A model generated the notes under the pieces. The model saw only the letters and a program-made list of their open reading frames with translations. It ran no database searches and had not been told where the DNA came from. From positions 1 to 25,343 of the forward strand of contig JAEZKY010000001.1 in the NCBI GenBank assembly GCA_023435985.1: a DNA stretch of 25,343 nucleotides, in the 5' to 3' direction. Positions within the stretch are counted from its first letter, which is position 1; every line of letters starts with the position of its first letter. The position numbers and the translations under genes are program-made. This stretch comes from Bacillota bacterium. Its GTDB lineage: Bacteria > Bacillota > Clostridia > Clostridiales > Clostridiaceae. Positions 7,955 through 16,356 of this stretch are shown piece by piece.

Positions 7955-8614
7955 ATGAATTCAATATTTAATATGAGCAATGTAATATTTGATAAACTTA
8001 TAATGATTCCTGGTATTATTATCGGTTTTACATTTCATGAATTTGCCCATGCATTTATAGCTGATAGATTAGGTGATAAAACACCAAGATTTCAAGGAAG
8101 ATTAACTTTAAACCCAAGTGCACACATTGATCCAATGGGATTTATTATGATTATAATTTTTGGATTTGGCTGGGCAAAGCCAGTGCAAGTTAACCCTTCA
8201 GCATACAAGAATTATCGTAGTGATGATTTAAAGGTAAGTTTAGCTGGACCGATTACTAATTTCTTAATAGCTATAATAATGGCTATAGTATTGGGAATTT
8301 ATATGAAACTTGGATATGGAATCATACCAAATGCACTATATAATGTATTAGGGCAAATGATAGGTGCTGCAATTACTGTTAATGTTGGACTAGGTTTATT
8401 TAATTTATTGCCTATACCGCCTTTAGATGGTTTTAGTATTTTAAGAAATCTAAGCCCAAAAACTTTTTATAGATATGAGCAAAGTTTTTATCAATATCAA
8501 ATTATTATAATGCTATTTATTTTATATTTTGGAGGAAGAATACTTTCAATTCCTCAAGGTATTATTGTAAATGCATTGTTAAAACTTATGCGTATGGTAG
8601 TTAATATCTTCTAA
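7955..8614 (+). CDS. Site-2 protease family (M50) intramembrane metalloprotease
   Basis: A 219-residue polytopic membrane protein with the zinc motif HEFAH (residues 28-32, within the first hydrophobic region) and the second active-site motif NLLPIPPLDG (150-159, with the metal-binding Asp158). These define the compact S2P/YwhC-like subgroup without a PDZ domain. Family members cut transmembrane substrates within the bilayer, for example membrane-tethered regulators; the substrate here is unknown. AAGGAG at 7944-7949 supports the ATG at 7955. The gene seems to be transcribed alone: a promoter precedes it and the argS T-box promoter follows the stop by about 40 bp. No terminator is apparent after the stop, so read-through into the T-box leader is possible. 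Confidence 0.9.
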   Translation: MNSIFNMSNVIFDKLIMIPGIIIGFTFHEFAHAFIADRLGDKTPRFQGRLTLNPSAHIDPMGFIMIIIFGFGWAKPVQVNPSAYKNYRSDDLKVSLAGPITNFLIAIIMAIVLGIYMKLGYGIIPNALYNVLGQMIGAAITVNVGLGLFNLLPIPPLDGFSILRNLSPKTFYRYEQSFYQYQIIIMLFILYFGGRILSIPQGIIVNALLKLMRMVVNIF

Positions 8615-8654
8615 GGATGCGTAAGTACCTAAAAAGTTATAATATAAATATATA

Positions 8655-8683
8655 TTGACAAAATTTCACATAAATTATATAAT
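8655..8683 (+). promoter_or_regulatory. SigA-type promoter of the argS leader
   Basis: A consensus TTGACA (8655-8660), a 17-bp spacer and a consensus TATAAT (8678-8683); a second TATAAT lies at 8685-8690. Position immediately before the T-box leader supports use as its promoter. Confidence 0.85.
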
Positions 8684-8706
8684 GTATAATAATTTATATT
8701 AAAAAA

Positions 8707-9050
8707 TTCTATGAAGAGGAAAGTAATTTAATTGATTCATTTAAGCATATAAAAATAGAGTAATAGATTAGCTTGTTATTTTAATTGTGCTTCAGCGAAT
8801 AGAGATTTGGTGTAAGCTCTATGGATAGATTGAATGAAAAGAGCCTTGGAGAAATCACCTGAAATTAATATATGAAAAATGATTTTTTAGCACTTTACCA
8901 GTGCGGATTAATCATTTTAATATTAGGTAGTATGGTCGATCGCAAAGAAGATTGCGTTAAAATTTATGAGAGATATTTTATTTGTATAAAATATAACTAG
9001 AGTGGTACCGCGGATTATCCGTCTCTTTATTTAAAGAGACGGATTTTTTT
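8707..9050 (+). promoter_or_regulatory. T-box riboswitch (arginine) controlling argS
   Basis: The leader senses uncharged tRNA-Arg and allows argS transcription when the tRNA is not aminoacylated. The T-box sequence AGAGTGGTACCGCGG (8999-9013) is clear; its TGGT (9003-9006) would pair with an ACCA tRNA 3' end. The terminator stem is CCGTCTCTTTA (9019-9029) with TAAAGAGACGG (9032-9042), followed by seven T residues. Stem I carries AGCGAATAGAG and the distal GGTGTAAGCT loop (near 8810-8818). By alignment to the remembered glyQS leader, the specifier is probably AGA within GAAAAGAGCC (about 8840), an arginine codon that agrees with the downstream gene. A CGCAA/TTGCG stem III lies near 8941-8956. 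The exact 5' edge is approximate. Confidence 0.93.
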
Positions 9051-9106
9051 GTGATTTTATTGAAGATTGTGATTCTATCTAAGATTAAAAAATGAGGAGG
9101 GTATTT

Positions 9107-10798
9107 GTGAATTATAAAAATAAGATTGCAGAATTAATAAAAACTCAGGTGGAATTAGAGATTGAAGACATCGAAAATTTAATTGAAATACCACCAAAAT
9201 CAGAAATGGGAGATTATGCTTTTCCATGTTTTCAATTATCAAAAGTCATGAAGAAAGCTCCTAATGTTATAGCGGAGGAATTTAGAAATTTGATTTCAAC
9301 AGAAGGATTTGAAAAAATTGAAAACTTGGGACCGTATCTTAATTTCTTTGTTGATAAGGGAATATTTGCAGAGAGTATAATTAATAAAATCTTAAATGAA
9401 GGTGATGAGTTTGGAGCATTGAATGCTGGGAAAGGAAAGACGGTATGCGTTGAATATTCTTCTCCTAATATAGCCAAAGCTTTTCATGTAGGACATTTAT
9501 CTACTACAGTTATAGGAAATTCTTTATATAAGATATTTAAGAAGGAAGGCTATAATGTAGTTGGAATAAATCATTTAGGTGATTGGGGAACACAATTTGG
9601 GAAACAGATATCGGCTTATAATAGGTGGGTAGATAAATCAGAATTAGAAAAAGCTCCAATTGATGAACTTTTAAGAATATACGTCAAATTCCATAAGGAA
9701 GCTGAAAAAGATCCAGCTCTTGAAGAAGAGGCAAGAGCTAATTTTAAAGCGTTGGAAAGTGGTGATGAAAAAGCAGTAGCTCTTTGGAATAAATTTAGAG
9801 AATTAAGCCTAAAAGAATTTGAAAGAGTATATGATATTTTAGGAATTAAATTTGATTCTTTAGCAGGTGAAGCATTTTATAATGATAAGATGGATATTGT
9901 TGTGAAGGAATTAAAGGAAAAAGGTCTTCTTGTAGAAAGTAGTGGTGCTCAAGTTGTTATGTTAGAAGAATATAATATGCCTCCGTGTATAGTGCTTAAA
10001 GGGGATGGAGCATCAATATATGCAACAAGAGACTTGGCAGCAGCTATGTATAGAAAGAAAACTTATGACTTTTATAAATGCATTTATGTAGTAGGGAATC
10101 CACAAGCTCTACATTTTAAGCAAGTATTTAAGGTGCTAGAACTTGCAGGCTATGAATGGGCAAAAGATTGCGTACATGTAGGCTTTGGGCTAGTTAAATT
10201 TGCAGATAGAAAATTTTCAACAAGAAATGGTTCGGTTATTTTGCTTGATGATTTACTTCGCGAAGCCGTTACTAAGACAATGGAAATAATAAATGAAAAG
10301 AATCCCAACCTTAATAATAAAGAGGAGGCTGCAAAGAAAATAGGTGTTGGAGCAGTAAAGTTTATGTACCTTAAAAATTCAAGGGATAAAGATATAGTTT
10401 TTGATTGGAAAGAAATATTATCCTTCGATGGAGAAACTGGTCCGTATGTTCAATATTCATATGCTAGAGGCAGTAGTATATTAAATAAAGGAAGCAAATG
10501 TACTGAAGCTCCAAGCTACAGTAAATTATGTTCAAAAGAAGAATTTGAATTGGTTAAGCTTATAGAAGGATTTAATGATGTGATAGTTTTAGCATTAGAT
10601 AAATTGGAACCATCAATACTAACAAGATATATAATAGAGGCTGCAAAGACATTTAATAAGTTCTATAATGCTCATTCAGTACTAAATTCAGAGGATGAAG
10701 GGTTAAAAGCAGCAAGATTGAATTTAGTAAAAGCAACATTACAAGTTATAAAGAATGGCTTGGATTTACTTGGAATTGATATAGTGAAAGAAATGTAG
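9107..10798 (+). CDS. argS: Arginyl-tRNA synthetase
   Basis: Class I synthetase that charges tRNA-Arg. Visible landmarks are the N-terminal Add1-like domain (PKSEMGDYAFPCF), the HIGH motif as HVGH (residues 127-130) after SSPNIAKAF, HLGDWGTQFG, the KMSKS-equivalent KFSTRNG (369-375) and a C-terminal anticodon-binding helical domain. I chose the GTG at 9107 over the in-frame ATG at 9092. The ATG overlaps the Shine-Dalgarno GAGGAGG (9094-9100), whereas GTG sits six bases after it; the protein is then 563 residues. An arginine T-box leader sits immediately upstream. The C-terminus ends with the family-typical GLDLLGIDIVKEM. Assignment is certain; only the start could be disputed. Confidence 0.97.
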   Translation: MNYKNKIAELIKTQVELEIEDIENLIEIPPKSEMGDYAFPCFQLSKVMKKAPNVIAEEFRNLISTEGFEKIENLGPYLNFFVDKGIFAESIINKILNEGDEFGALNAGKGKTVCVEYSSPNIAKAFHVGHLSTTVIGNSLYKIFKKEGYNVVGINHLGDWGTQFGKQISAYNRWVDKSELEKAPIDELLRIYVKFHKEAEKDPALEEEARANFKALESGDEKAVALWNKFRELSLKEFERVYDILGIKFDSLAGEAFYNDKMDIVVKELKEKGLLVESSGAQVVMLEEYNMPPCIVLKGDGASIYATRDLAAAMYRKKTYDFYKCIYVVGNPQALHFKQVFKVLELAGYEWAKDCVHVGFGLVKFADRKFSTRNGSVILLDDLLREAVTKTMEIINEKNPNLNNKEEAAKKIGVGAVKFMYLKNSRDKDIVFDWKEILSFDGETGPYVQYSYARGSSILNKGSKCTEAPSYSKLCSKEEFELVKLIEGFNDVIVLALDKLEPSILTRYIIEAAKTFNKFYNAHSVLNSEDEGLKAARLNLVKATLQVIKNGLDLLGIDIVKEM

Positions 10799-10800
10799 CT

Positions 10801-10818
10801 GATAAATTTGAATTTATC
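10801..10818. repeat. 18-bp perfect palindrome after argS
   Basis: GATAAATT and AATTTATC flank TG, starting three bases after the argS stop. It is too compact to be a terminator and has no T-run. A protein-binding site or chance AT-rich symmetry are both possible. Confidence 0.4.
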
Positions 10819-10893
10819 TATAAGGTAAGTATAAAAGTATGGCTTTTCCAAGTATAATATAAGATAGTAAAAGTGTTTAGTAGGAGAGTTTTT

Positions 10894-11430
10894 ATGAAAG
10901 AATTTTTTGAATTGATTAATAAGCGCCAGAGCTGCAGAAAATATTTAGATAAATCTGTTGAAAAAGAAAAATTAATTAAGTGTATTGAAGCAGCAAGAAT
11001 AGCACCATCTGCATGCAATAGCCAGCCATGGCATTTTACAGTAGTAAATAACAAAGAATTAGCCGCCAAAGTAGCGCTTTGCCTTCAGGATAAGATCATG
11101 AATAAATTTACTAGTGAGTGCTCGGCATTTATAGTAGTTGTAGAGGAGAGTGGAAATTTAACTTCGCGTGCAGGAGCTTTAATAAAGCAGCAGGATTATA
11201 GGTCTGTTGATATTGGGATAGCAGCAGAGCATATATGTCTTGCTGCAGCAGCACAAGAATTAGGAACTTGCATTTTAGGATGGTTTAATGAAAAAGAATT
11301 AAAAAAGCTTTTGAATATTAGTAAATTAAAAAGAATTAAACTAGTAATAGCTATAGGTTATCCAAAAGATGATAATATACGAAATAAAGTAAGAAAAAAT
11401 ATAAATGAAATTTCAACTTTTATAGAATAA
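10894..11430 (+). CDS. Nitroreductase family flavoprotein
   Basis: A 178-residue FMN-binding nitroreductase-fold protein that would use NAD(P)H to reduce nitro compounds, quinones or similar acceptors. Family signs are the N-terminal INKRQSCRKY (FMN phosphate binding), APSACNSQPWHF (around residues 37-48) and the C-terminal AAAAQELGTCILGWF. The reading frame extends to a GTG at 10873, but AGGAG at 10882-10886 lies seven bases before the ATG at 10894, which is preferred. It sits about 95 bp after argS; no terminator separates them, so partial co-transcription from the T-box promoter is possible. A strong terminator follows. Physiological substrate cannot be inferred. Confidence 0.9.
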   Translation: MKEFFELINKRQSCRKYLDKSVEKEKLIKCIEAARIAPSACNSQPWHFTVVNNKELAAKVALCLQDKIMNKFTSECSAFIVVVEESGNLTSRAGALIKQQDYRSVDIGIAAEHICLAAAAQELGTCILGWFNEKELKKLLNISKLKRIKLVIAIGYPKDDNIRNKVRKNINEISTFIE

Positions 11431-11447
11431 GCATTGAGAATTTAAAA

Positions 11448-11485
11448 AACACTATCAATAAAGGGAAAATTGATAGTGTTTTATT
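11448..11485 (+). terminator. Intrinsic terminator after the nitroreductase gene
   Basis: AACACTATCAAT (11448-11459) and ATTGATAGTGTT (11469-11480) form a perfect 12-bp stem with a nine-base loop. An A-run before and a T-rich tract after make it a typical Rho-independent terminator. Confidence 0.92.
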
Positions 11486-11608
11486 TTATCAAATATATGT
11501 TGTGTGGTTTGTTTATTTTGAACTGCATAAAGATTTACACCTTACTTAAGCTTTTCTGAATTGTAAAAATAAAGTATAATAAAATAAGTAAAAAAAGGAT
11601 GTGAGATA

Positions 11609-12337
11609 ATGTCAAATATAGGTGCTTTTTTTGATTTAGATGGTACTTTATATAGAGAAGGTTTAATTACTGAAGTATTCAAAAAAATGGTCAAATATGA
11701 GATTATCGAATCCGAAAGATGGTATAATGATTTGAGGCCATATTTCATGAAATGGGACAAAAGGCAGGGAGATTATGATAATTATCTATTGAAGATGATA
11801 GATATATATGTTGAGTCTATTAAAGGCCTAGAAAAACATCAAATGGAGTATATAGCAAAAAAAGTTGTAGAACAAAAAGGTGATAGAGTATATACTTTTA
11901 CGAGAGATAGAATAAAATGGCACCAGGCTAATAATCACATTTTAATAATAATATCAGGATCGCCTTCAGAACTTGTAGGTGAAATGGCAAAAAAATATAA
12001 GTTTACAGATTACATAGGTGCAAAATATACTATAAATAAGGATAATATATATACAGGGGATGTTATTCCCATGTGGGATAGTAAAAGTAAAGAAAAAGCA
12101 ATAAATAATTTTGTTAAAAGATATGATATAGATTTAAATGAAAGTTATGCATACGGAGATACAGCGGGAGATTATACCATGTTTAAGAGTGTAAAACATC
12201 CCTATTGTATGAATCCAACCAAAGAACTATTACAAAAAGTATTAAAAGACAGAGAATTGATAAAAAATGTAAATGTTGTGGTTGAAAGAAAGGATGTAAT
12301 ATATAACTTGGATATTGAAGATATACAATTCTTATAG
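11609..12337 (+). CDS. HAD-superfamily subfamily IB phosphatase (SerB-like)
   Basis: A 242-residue haloacid-dehalogenase-type phosphatase. Motif I is FFDLDGTLY (nucleophile Asp9, acid/base Asp11), motif II is IISGSPSEL (Ser116), a motif III lysine lies near 161-163 (SKSKEKA), and motif IV is YGDTAGDYTMF (Asp184, Asp188). This layout is that of the IB group, which includes phosphoserine phosphatase and related enzymes; the helical cap between motifs I and II is present. Substrate is unknown. AAAGGATGTGAG precedes the ATG. A gene for an RNase H-fold protein starts 14 bp after the stop, so the two appear to be an operon, though no functional link is obvious. Confidence 0.88.
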   Translation: MSNIGAFFDLDGTLYREGLITEVFKKMVKYEIIESERWYNDLRPYFMKWDKRQGDYDNYLLKMIDIYVESIKGLEKHQMEYIAKKVVEQKGDRVYTFTRDRIKWHQANNHILIIISGSPSELVGEMAKKYKFTDYIGAKYTINKDNIYTGDVIPMWDSKSKEKAINNFVKRYDIDLNESYAYGDTAGDYTMFKSVKHPYCMNPTKELLQKVLKDRELIKNVNVVVERKDVIYNLDIEDIQFL

Positions 12338-12351
12338 GAAAGAGTGATACT

Positions 12352-13104
12352 GTGATTATTCGTGAAAACAAGGTAAAAGTAGAAGAGTATATGGACGAGT
12401 TTATGATGAAATCTCAAGATAGGGAATATAATCCGGAAGAAATTATTTTCTTTGATCTTGAACATTATGTTTATAAAAAGCCTAAATGCATTGGAGTATT
12501 TGGAGCATGTGAATATGATAAGAAAAAAAACAATATCCTGGTTACTCAATATATGATTGAAGATAGAGATGAGGCAACGAATATATTGTATCTTGCCAAA
12601 GACTATTTTATGAGAATGAAACAAAAAGGAAAAAAGGCAATAATCACTTTTTCAGGTAATAATGATTTTACAGTTATTAATTATTTATTTAAAGAAAATG
12701 GTATATATTATGATTTTGATGAAGAATTTGATTCAATTGATATTCAAAAGGAATATGAAAAATATAAAAAATTATCCATAGGCCTTAAAAAATTAGAGAA
12801 GGTTTTTGATATTATAAGAGAAGGAGAAGTAATAAGCGGGTCTAATTTAGCAAAAACTTTTCATAAGGTTATGAAGGATAAAAGTTACTTTAAAAGAATG
12901 CCTGAAGAAAAGATAGAAAAAATACTTCTTTATAATGAGCAGGATGTAATAAATTTATATTATATTTATGTTAATTGGAAAAAATATATATTTGAAGAGA
13001 ATATAGAAGCTGAAGTATTTGAGGAAGAAGTGGAAGAAGAATTAGATGATTCGGCGGAATATGAAGAAAAAGAAGAAGAGCAAGCAGATGATGATTTAAA
13101 TTAG
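12352..13104 (+). CDS. YprB-type RNase H-fold (DEDD) putative nuclease with acidic tail
   Basis: A 250-residue protein resembling the RNase_H_2/YprB group of predicted exonucleases. Motif I is FFDLEHYVY (Asp35, Glu37), motif II is in FSGNNDFTVINYLF (Asn103-Asp105), LKKLEKVF matches the region before the third motif, and motif III is YNEQDVINLYYIY (Asp198). The last 35 residues are a strongly acidic low-complexity tail (Glu/Asp-rich), which may mediate interactions or be disordered. The start is a GTG, with GGAAAG upstream. It lies 14 bp after the HAD phosphatase gene. Nuclease activity is inferred from motifs only; no helicase or other partner domain is attached. Confidence 0.8.
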   Translation: MIIRENKVKVEEYMDEFMMKSQDREYNPEEIIFFDLEHYVYKKPKCIGVFGACEYDKKKNNILVTQYMIEDRDEATNILYLAKDYFMRMKQKGKKAIITFSGNNDFTVINYLFKENGIYYDFDEEFDSIDIQKEYEKYKKLSIGLKKLEKVFDIIREGEVISGSNLAKTFHKVMKDKSYFKRMPEEKIEKILLYNEQDVINLYYIYVNWKKYIFEENIEAEVFEEEVEEELDDSAEYEEKEEEQADDDLN

Positions 13105-13162
13105 AAATTAGTGATTCTGTGGAAAATAATGAAAAATTAATATAAAATGATAAATAAATTAA

Positions 13163-13206
13163 AATAGCCTATCTTTTGTTAAACAAGAAAAGATAGGCTA
13201 TTAGTT
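13163..13206. terminator. Bidirectional terminator between convergent genes
   Basis: AATAGCCTATCTTTT (13163-13177) and AAAAGATAGGCTATT (13188-13202) form a perfect 15-bp stem around a ten-base loop. It lies between the plus-strand YprB-type gene and the minus-strand metallo-beta-lactamase gene. T-richness just outside the stem is moderate on both strands. Confidence 0.85.
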
Positions 13207-13249
13207 TTCTTGACTATTTTAATTTTAATATCTAATGAATGAACTACTT

Positions 13250-14140
13250 TTATTTTTGTTTAACTACGGTTATTTTAGATCCATCAGAGGAAACTACCAC
13301 GTTACCGTTTGTATCGGTTCTATAGGTTTCTATATTATGTATACTCAGAAGTTTTAAAGTATCTTTATTTGGATGATTATAAATATTATCCTTGCCTACA
13401 GAAATTACCGCAATTGATGGATTTACTTTACTTAAAAAGTCACTACTGGTAGATGTCGATGAACCATGATGGCCAATTTTGAGCACATCAGCACTAATAT
13501 CATAGTTGTTATCTAGAATTTCTTTCTCTACATCCTTTTGAGCATCTCCAGTAAATAAGAAGGAAGTATTGCTGTATTGGATTTTTATAACGGGTGAATA
13601 GTTATTTAAGTCTTCATAAGAATCTCTCATAGGAGAGAATACTGTAACCTGTGTATTTGGACCTAAATCAATAGAGTTAGTACCTCTTTTTATCACATTT
13701 ATTTTTAAATCTTTATCTTTTAAAGCGTCTATCATTTCTTCAAAGGTTTTTGTTGTAGATTGAACTTTAGGCGCATAAAATTTTAATATATTATAATCTT
13801 TTATTACATCAACCATATTTCCAATATGATCTTCATGAGGATGAGTTGCTATTACGTAATCTAATTTGTCTAGATTTAAAGATGATAAATATCCAATAAA
13901 CTTTTTTTCGTCAGATTTAGGTCCTGAGTCTATTAATAAATTCTTATTGTTTATTTGAACGAGAATAGAATCTCCTTGGCCAACGTCTATAAAGTGTACC
14001 AGCATTGTCTTAGGATCAATTCTGCTATATCTATTGAAATTTCCTGCATAAAAATTGTAACCTGCTATAATGATAAAAAGTAGAAATATAGATAAAAGGA
14101 TGAGCAAATGGTTTTTCTTTATGTTAGTTTTTATATTCAT
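13250..14140 (-). CDS. ComEC/Rec2-like metallo-beta-lactamase-fold protein, membrane anchored
   Basis: A 296-residue protein equivalent to the stand-alone beta-lactamase-like domain of ComEC. An N-terminal membrane segment (about residues 11-29) is followed by an extracytoplasmic metallo-beta-lactamase domain. Visible motifs are FIDVGQGDS (50-58), THPHEDHIG (99-107, metal ligands His100, His102, Asp104, His105), FLFTGDA (Asp199) and KIGHHGSSTS (221-230). Such secreted proteins are candidates for extracellular nuclease or phosphodiesterase activity. The transmembrane channel domains of true ComEC are absent, so this alone is not a DNA-uptake channel. The putative Shine-Dalgarno AAGGAG lies an unusually long 15 bases before the ATG, with no better in-frame start, so translation may be weak or the start mis-set. 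Confidence 0.88.
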   Translation of the reverse strand: MNIKTNIKKNHLLILLSIFLLFIIIAGYNFYAGNFNRYSRIDPKTMLVHFIDVGQGDSILVQINNKNLLIDSGPKSDEKKFIGYLSSLNLDKLDYVIATHPHEDHIGNMVDVIKDYNILKFYAPKVQSTTKTFEEMIDALKDKDLKINVIKRGTNSIDLGPNTQVTVFSPMRDSYEDLNNYSPVIKIQYSNTSFLFTGDAQKDVEKEILDNNYDISADVLKIGHHGSSTSTSSDFLSKVNPSIAVISVGKDNIYNHPNKDTLKLLSIHNIETYRTDTNGNVVVSSDGSKITVVKQK

Positions 14141-14554
14141 AAAATTAAAAAGTTCTCCTTAAGTATATAATTTTTTTATAATTATTGTATCATTATAGGA
14201 ATAATTTGGAAATAAAAAATAATTTATTTTTTAGCTGATTTTTTGTATTGATGAAAAGATAATATATATATTAAACACGAATAAAATGATAGGAAAAGAT
14301 TATAATATTCAGATATTTTGAGTTGGTTACTTGTGTTAATATAATAATGAAGATTTAAAGCTAGTCATTTTTTTGTAAAAATAAATGGAGATTTTCATAT
14401 TAAATATATTTTGAGTTAATTTTTAATCCTTAAAAAATGAAGAAAAGTTAGGTTGAATGTTGCAAAAAGTATGATATAATTATTTCAATGTGCAATGTTT
14501 TAAAGAAAATATGCAATATTTCAATTGATAAAAATTCATATGGGGGGCAGGAAT
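14141..14554. other. Intergenic region between divergent metallo-beta-lactamase and PEPCK-like genes
   Basis: About 414 bp, very AT-rich. It contains a promoter for the downstream gene (14453-14480) and two near-copies of TGCAAT (at 14491 and 14512) between that promoter and the start codon. I see no RNA motif, terminator or small ORF with a ribosome binding site in the remainder. Confidence 0.5.
14453..14480 (+). promoter_or_regulatory. SigA-type promoter for the PEPCK-like gene
   Basis: TTGAAT (14453-14458), a 16-bp spacer and a consensus TATAAT (14475-14480), about 75 bp before the ATG. Confidence 0.65.
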
Positions 14555-16306
14555 ATGAAAAAAGAATTTTCCATGAGCAATGATAAAGTCATGATAAACT
14601 TCACAGCAAAGTATTGTAATAATTTTGAAGCTGTATTAGAAAGTGACGGATTTAGACGAATTTTAGAGGTTTACTTACGAAGGGCTAAAAAGAAAAATTC
14701 TATAGCTTATAGATACTTGAGTAATTCATTAGATACGGATAGTCTTATAGATATTAGAAAAGATTTAACCTTAGTAATAAAATATTTAACAGTAATGAGT
14801 ACCAAAGAGGTTATGGAGGTTAATGCAGCATACTCTAAATTATTGGAAGATCCAGATAGGTTCATTGTATTTACAGAAGATTTTTATTTATTTTGGAGAA
14901 GACTTGAAAGATATACTATAGTTCATAGATATAAAGTGCAACAAGGTCTTGCAGCAGCAAGTTTTACAGAAGCCAATGCCAATTTTTCTACCCTTATATT
15001 AAGATTATATAGAAAGATTGAAGAAAATGTGGTAGGATATCAACCAAAAGTTTATAGACAAATACCAGCAGGTGGAAATGCTTGTATTATGATTCATGAG
15101 ATGGAGTGGGTAAGGCCGAATGGATATGAAGCATTAGAAGAAATTCCATTTATAGATCATATTCTTTTAGAAACACCATTTATAACTTATCCAAAGAAAA
15201 ATACCAGAGATGGTATGTTTACAGAAATAAAGTATAATCCACTAAGGTATTCTCAAATAAATAAAGAGCATTGGTTTTGTTACCCAGCTAAAATAGGAGG
15301 CTTACTTACTTTTATTTATTTTCATAGAGATTTTATGGAACATGGAATAACTTTATGTAATTTATTCGAAATGGCAAGAAGTGAGGAAACAAGAGGAAGA
15401 AAACCAGATATTATTTATGTATATGGAGCTAAAGATGAGGAAGAGGAATTAAAGACAGTATTTTTTGACGATATTCAAAATGATATAATGCTTGGATATG
15501 TAAGTCATTCAGAGAAGATAGATTATTTTGGATACCTTAAAAAGATGACATTAACACTATACAATTTAATCATGATAAAAAGAGGCTTCCTCCCAATACA
15601 TGGTTCTATGGTTAATATTGTGTTAAAGAGTGGAAACGAGGCTAATGTTGTTATTATGGGAGATAGTGGTGCAGGCAAATCTGAAAGTCTTGAGGCATTT
15701 AGGAGTTTAAGTGAAGATTATATTTCAGATATGACAATCATTTTTGATGATATGGGCACCTTTAAAATAGAGGATGGTATTATTAAAGGATATGGAACTG
15801 AAATTGGCGCTTTTGTCAGACTAGATGATTTAGATCAAGGATATGCATTTAAAGAAATGGATAGAAGTATATTTATGAATCCTGATAAAGTTAATGCGAG
15901 ATTGGTTGTGCCAGTGGCATCATATAAAGAGATAACAAAAGGGTATCCAGTAGATTTCTTTTTCTATGCAAATAATTATGAGGGAGCAGGAGAAGGAGAG
16001 AAATACTTAAATTATTTTAAAACCTCAGAGGAATCAATAAAGGTGTTTAAAGCCGGTGCGAGAATGGCAAAAGGAACAACTACTGAAAAGGGACTTGTAG
16101 AATCATTTTTTGCAAATCCATTTGGTCCAGCACAAAAGCAGGATGAGACTAATGTGCTTATTGATAAGTATTTTAATTTGATGTTCGAAAAAGAGCAGGT
16201 TAAAGTTGGACAAATCAGAACGTGTTTAGGAGTAAAAGGTCAAGAAAAAGAAGGCCCAAGAAATGCCGCAATAGAATTATTTGATGAAATAAAGAAACTA
16301 AAATAA
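14555..16306 (+). CDS. PEP-carboxykinase-like P-loop protein with unrecognised N-terminal half
   Basis: A 583-residue protein. The C-terminal half resembles the PEP carboxykinase/HPr kinase nucleotide-binding fold. LPIHGSMVNIVL leads into the P-loop MGDSGAGKSES (Lys near 375), then IIFDDMGTFKIEDG (about 395-408), which looks like the DDxGxFxxExG metal/nucleotide segment of ATP-dependent PEPCK. A FFYANNYEGAGEG segment and FFANPFGP follow. The first 340 or so residues match nothing I recognise, and the HD and oxaloacetate-binding motifs of true PEPCK are not evident, so a gluconeogenic role is doubtful; a kinase or sensor function is as likely. The ATG at 14555 is preferred over the upstream TTG at 14525 because GGGGGGCAGG sits just before it. 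The gene is monocistronic with its own promoter and terminator. Confidence 0.7.
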   Translation: MKKEFSMSNDKVMINFTAKYCNNFEAVLESDGFRRILEVYLRRAKKKNSIAYRYLSNSLDTDSLIDIRKDLTLVIKYLTVMSTKEVMEVNAAYSKLLEDPDRFIVFTEDFYLFWRRLERYTIVHRYKVQQGLAAASFTEANANFSTLILRLYRKIEENVVGYQPKVYRQIPAGGNACIMIHEMEWVRPNGYEALEEIPFIDHILLETPFITYPKKNTRDGMFTEIKYNPLRYSQINKEHWFCYPAKIGGLLTFIYFHRDFMEHGITLCNLFEMARSEETRGRKPDIIYVYGAKDEEEELKTVFFDDIQNDIMLGYVSHSEKIDYFGYLKKMTLTLYNLIMIKRGFLPIHGSMVNIVLKSGNEANVVIMGDSGAGKSESLEAFRSLSEDYISDMTIIFDDMGTFKIEDGIIKGYGTEIGAFVRLDDLDQGYAFKEMDRSIFMNPDKVNARLVVPVASYKEITKGYPVDFFFYANNYEGAGEGEKYLNYFKTSEESIKVFKAGARMAKGTTTEKGLVESFFANPFGPAQKQDETNVLIDKYFNLMFEKEQVKVGQIRTCLGVKGQEKEGPRNAAIELFDEIKKLK

Positions 16307-16319
16307 ACTTATGAAAAGC

Positions 16320-16356
16320 AAAAGGATTAAGATAATAAAAATCTTAATCCTTTTTA
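16320..16356. terminator. Bidirectional terminator overlapping the end of the CmpB-type gene
   Basis: AAAAGGATTAAGAT (16320-16333) and ATCTTAATCCTTTT (16341-16354) form a perfect 14-bp stem with a seven-base loop and a T-run on the plus side. The stop codon of the minus-strand gene (16344-16346) lies inside the right arm. Confidence 0.9.

Noticed and set aside
12202..12624. Minus-strand ORF of 140 codons spanning the HAD and YprB-type genes
   Set aside because: It covers two well-supported plus-strand genes and has no recognisable motif.
13072..13104. Acidic tail of the YprB-type protein as a frameshift product
   Set aside because: The frame is continuous, the acidic bias begins well before this point, and the gene ends normally before a terminator.
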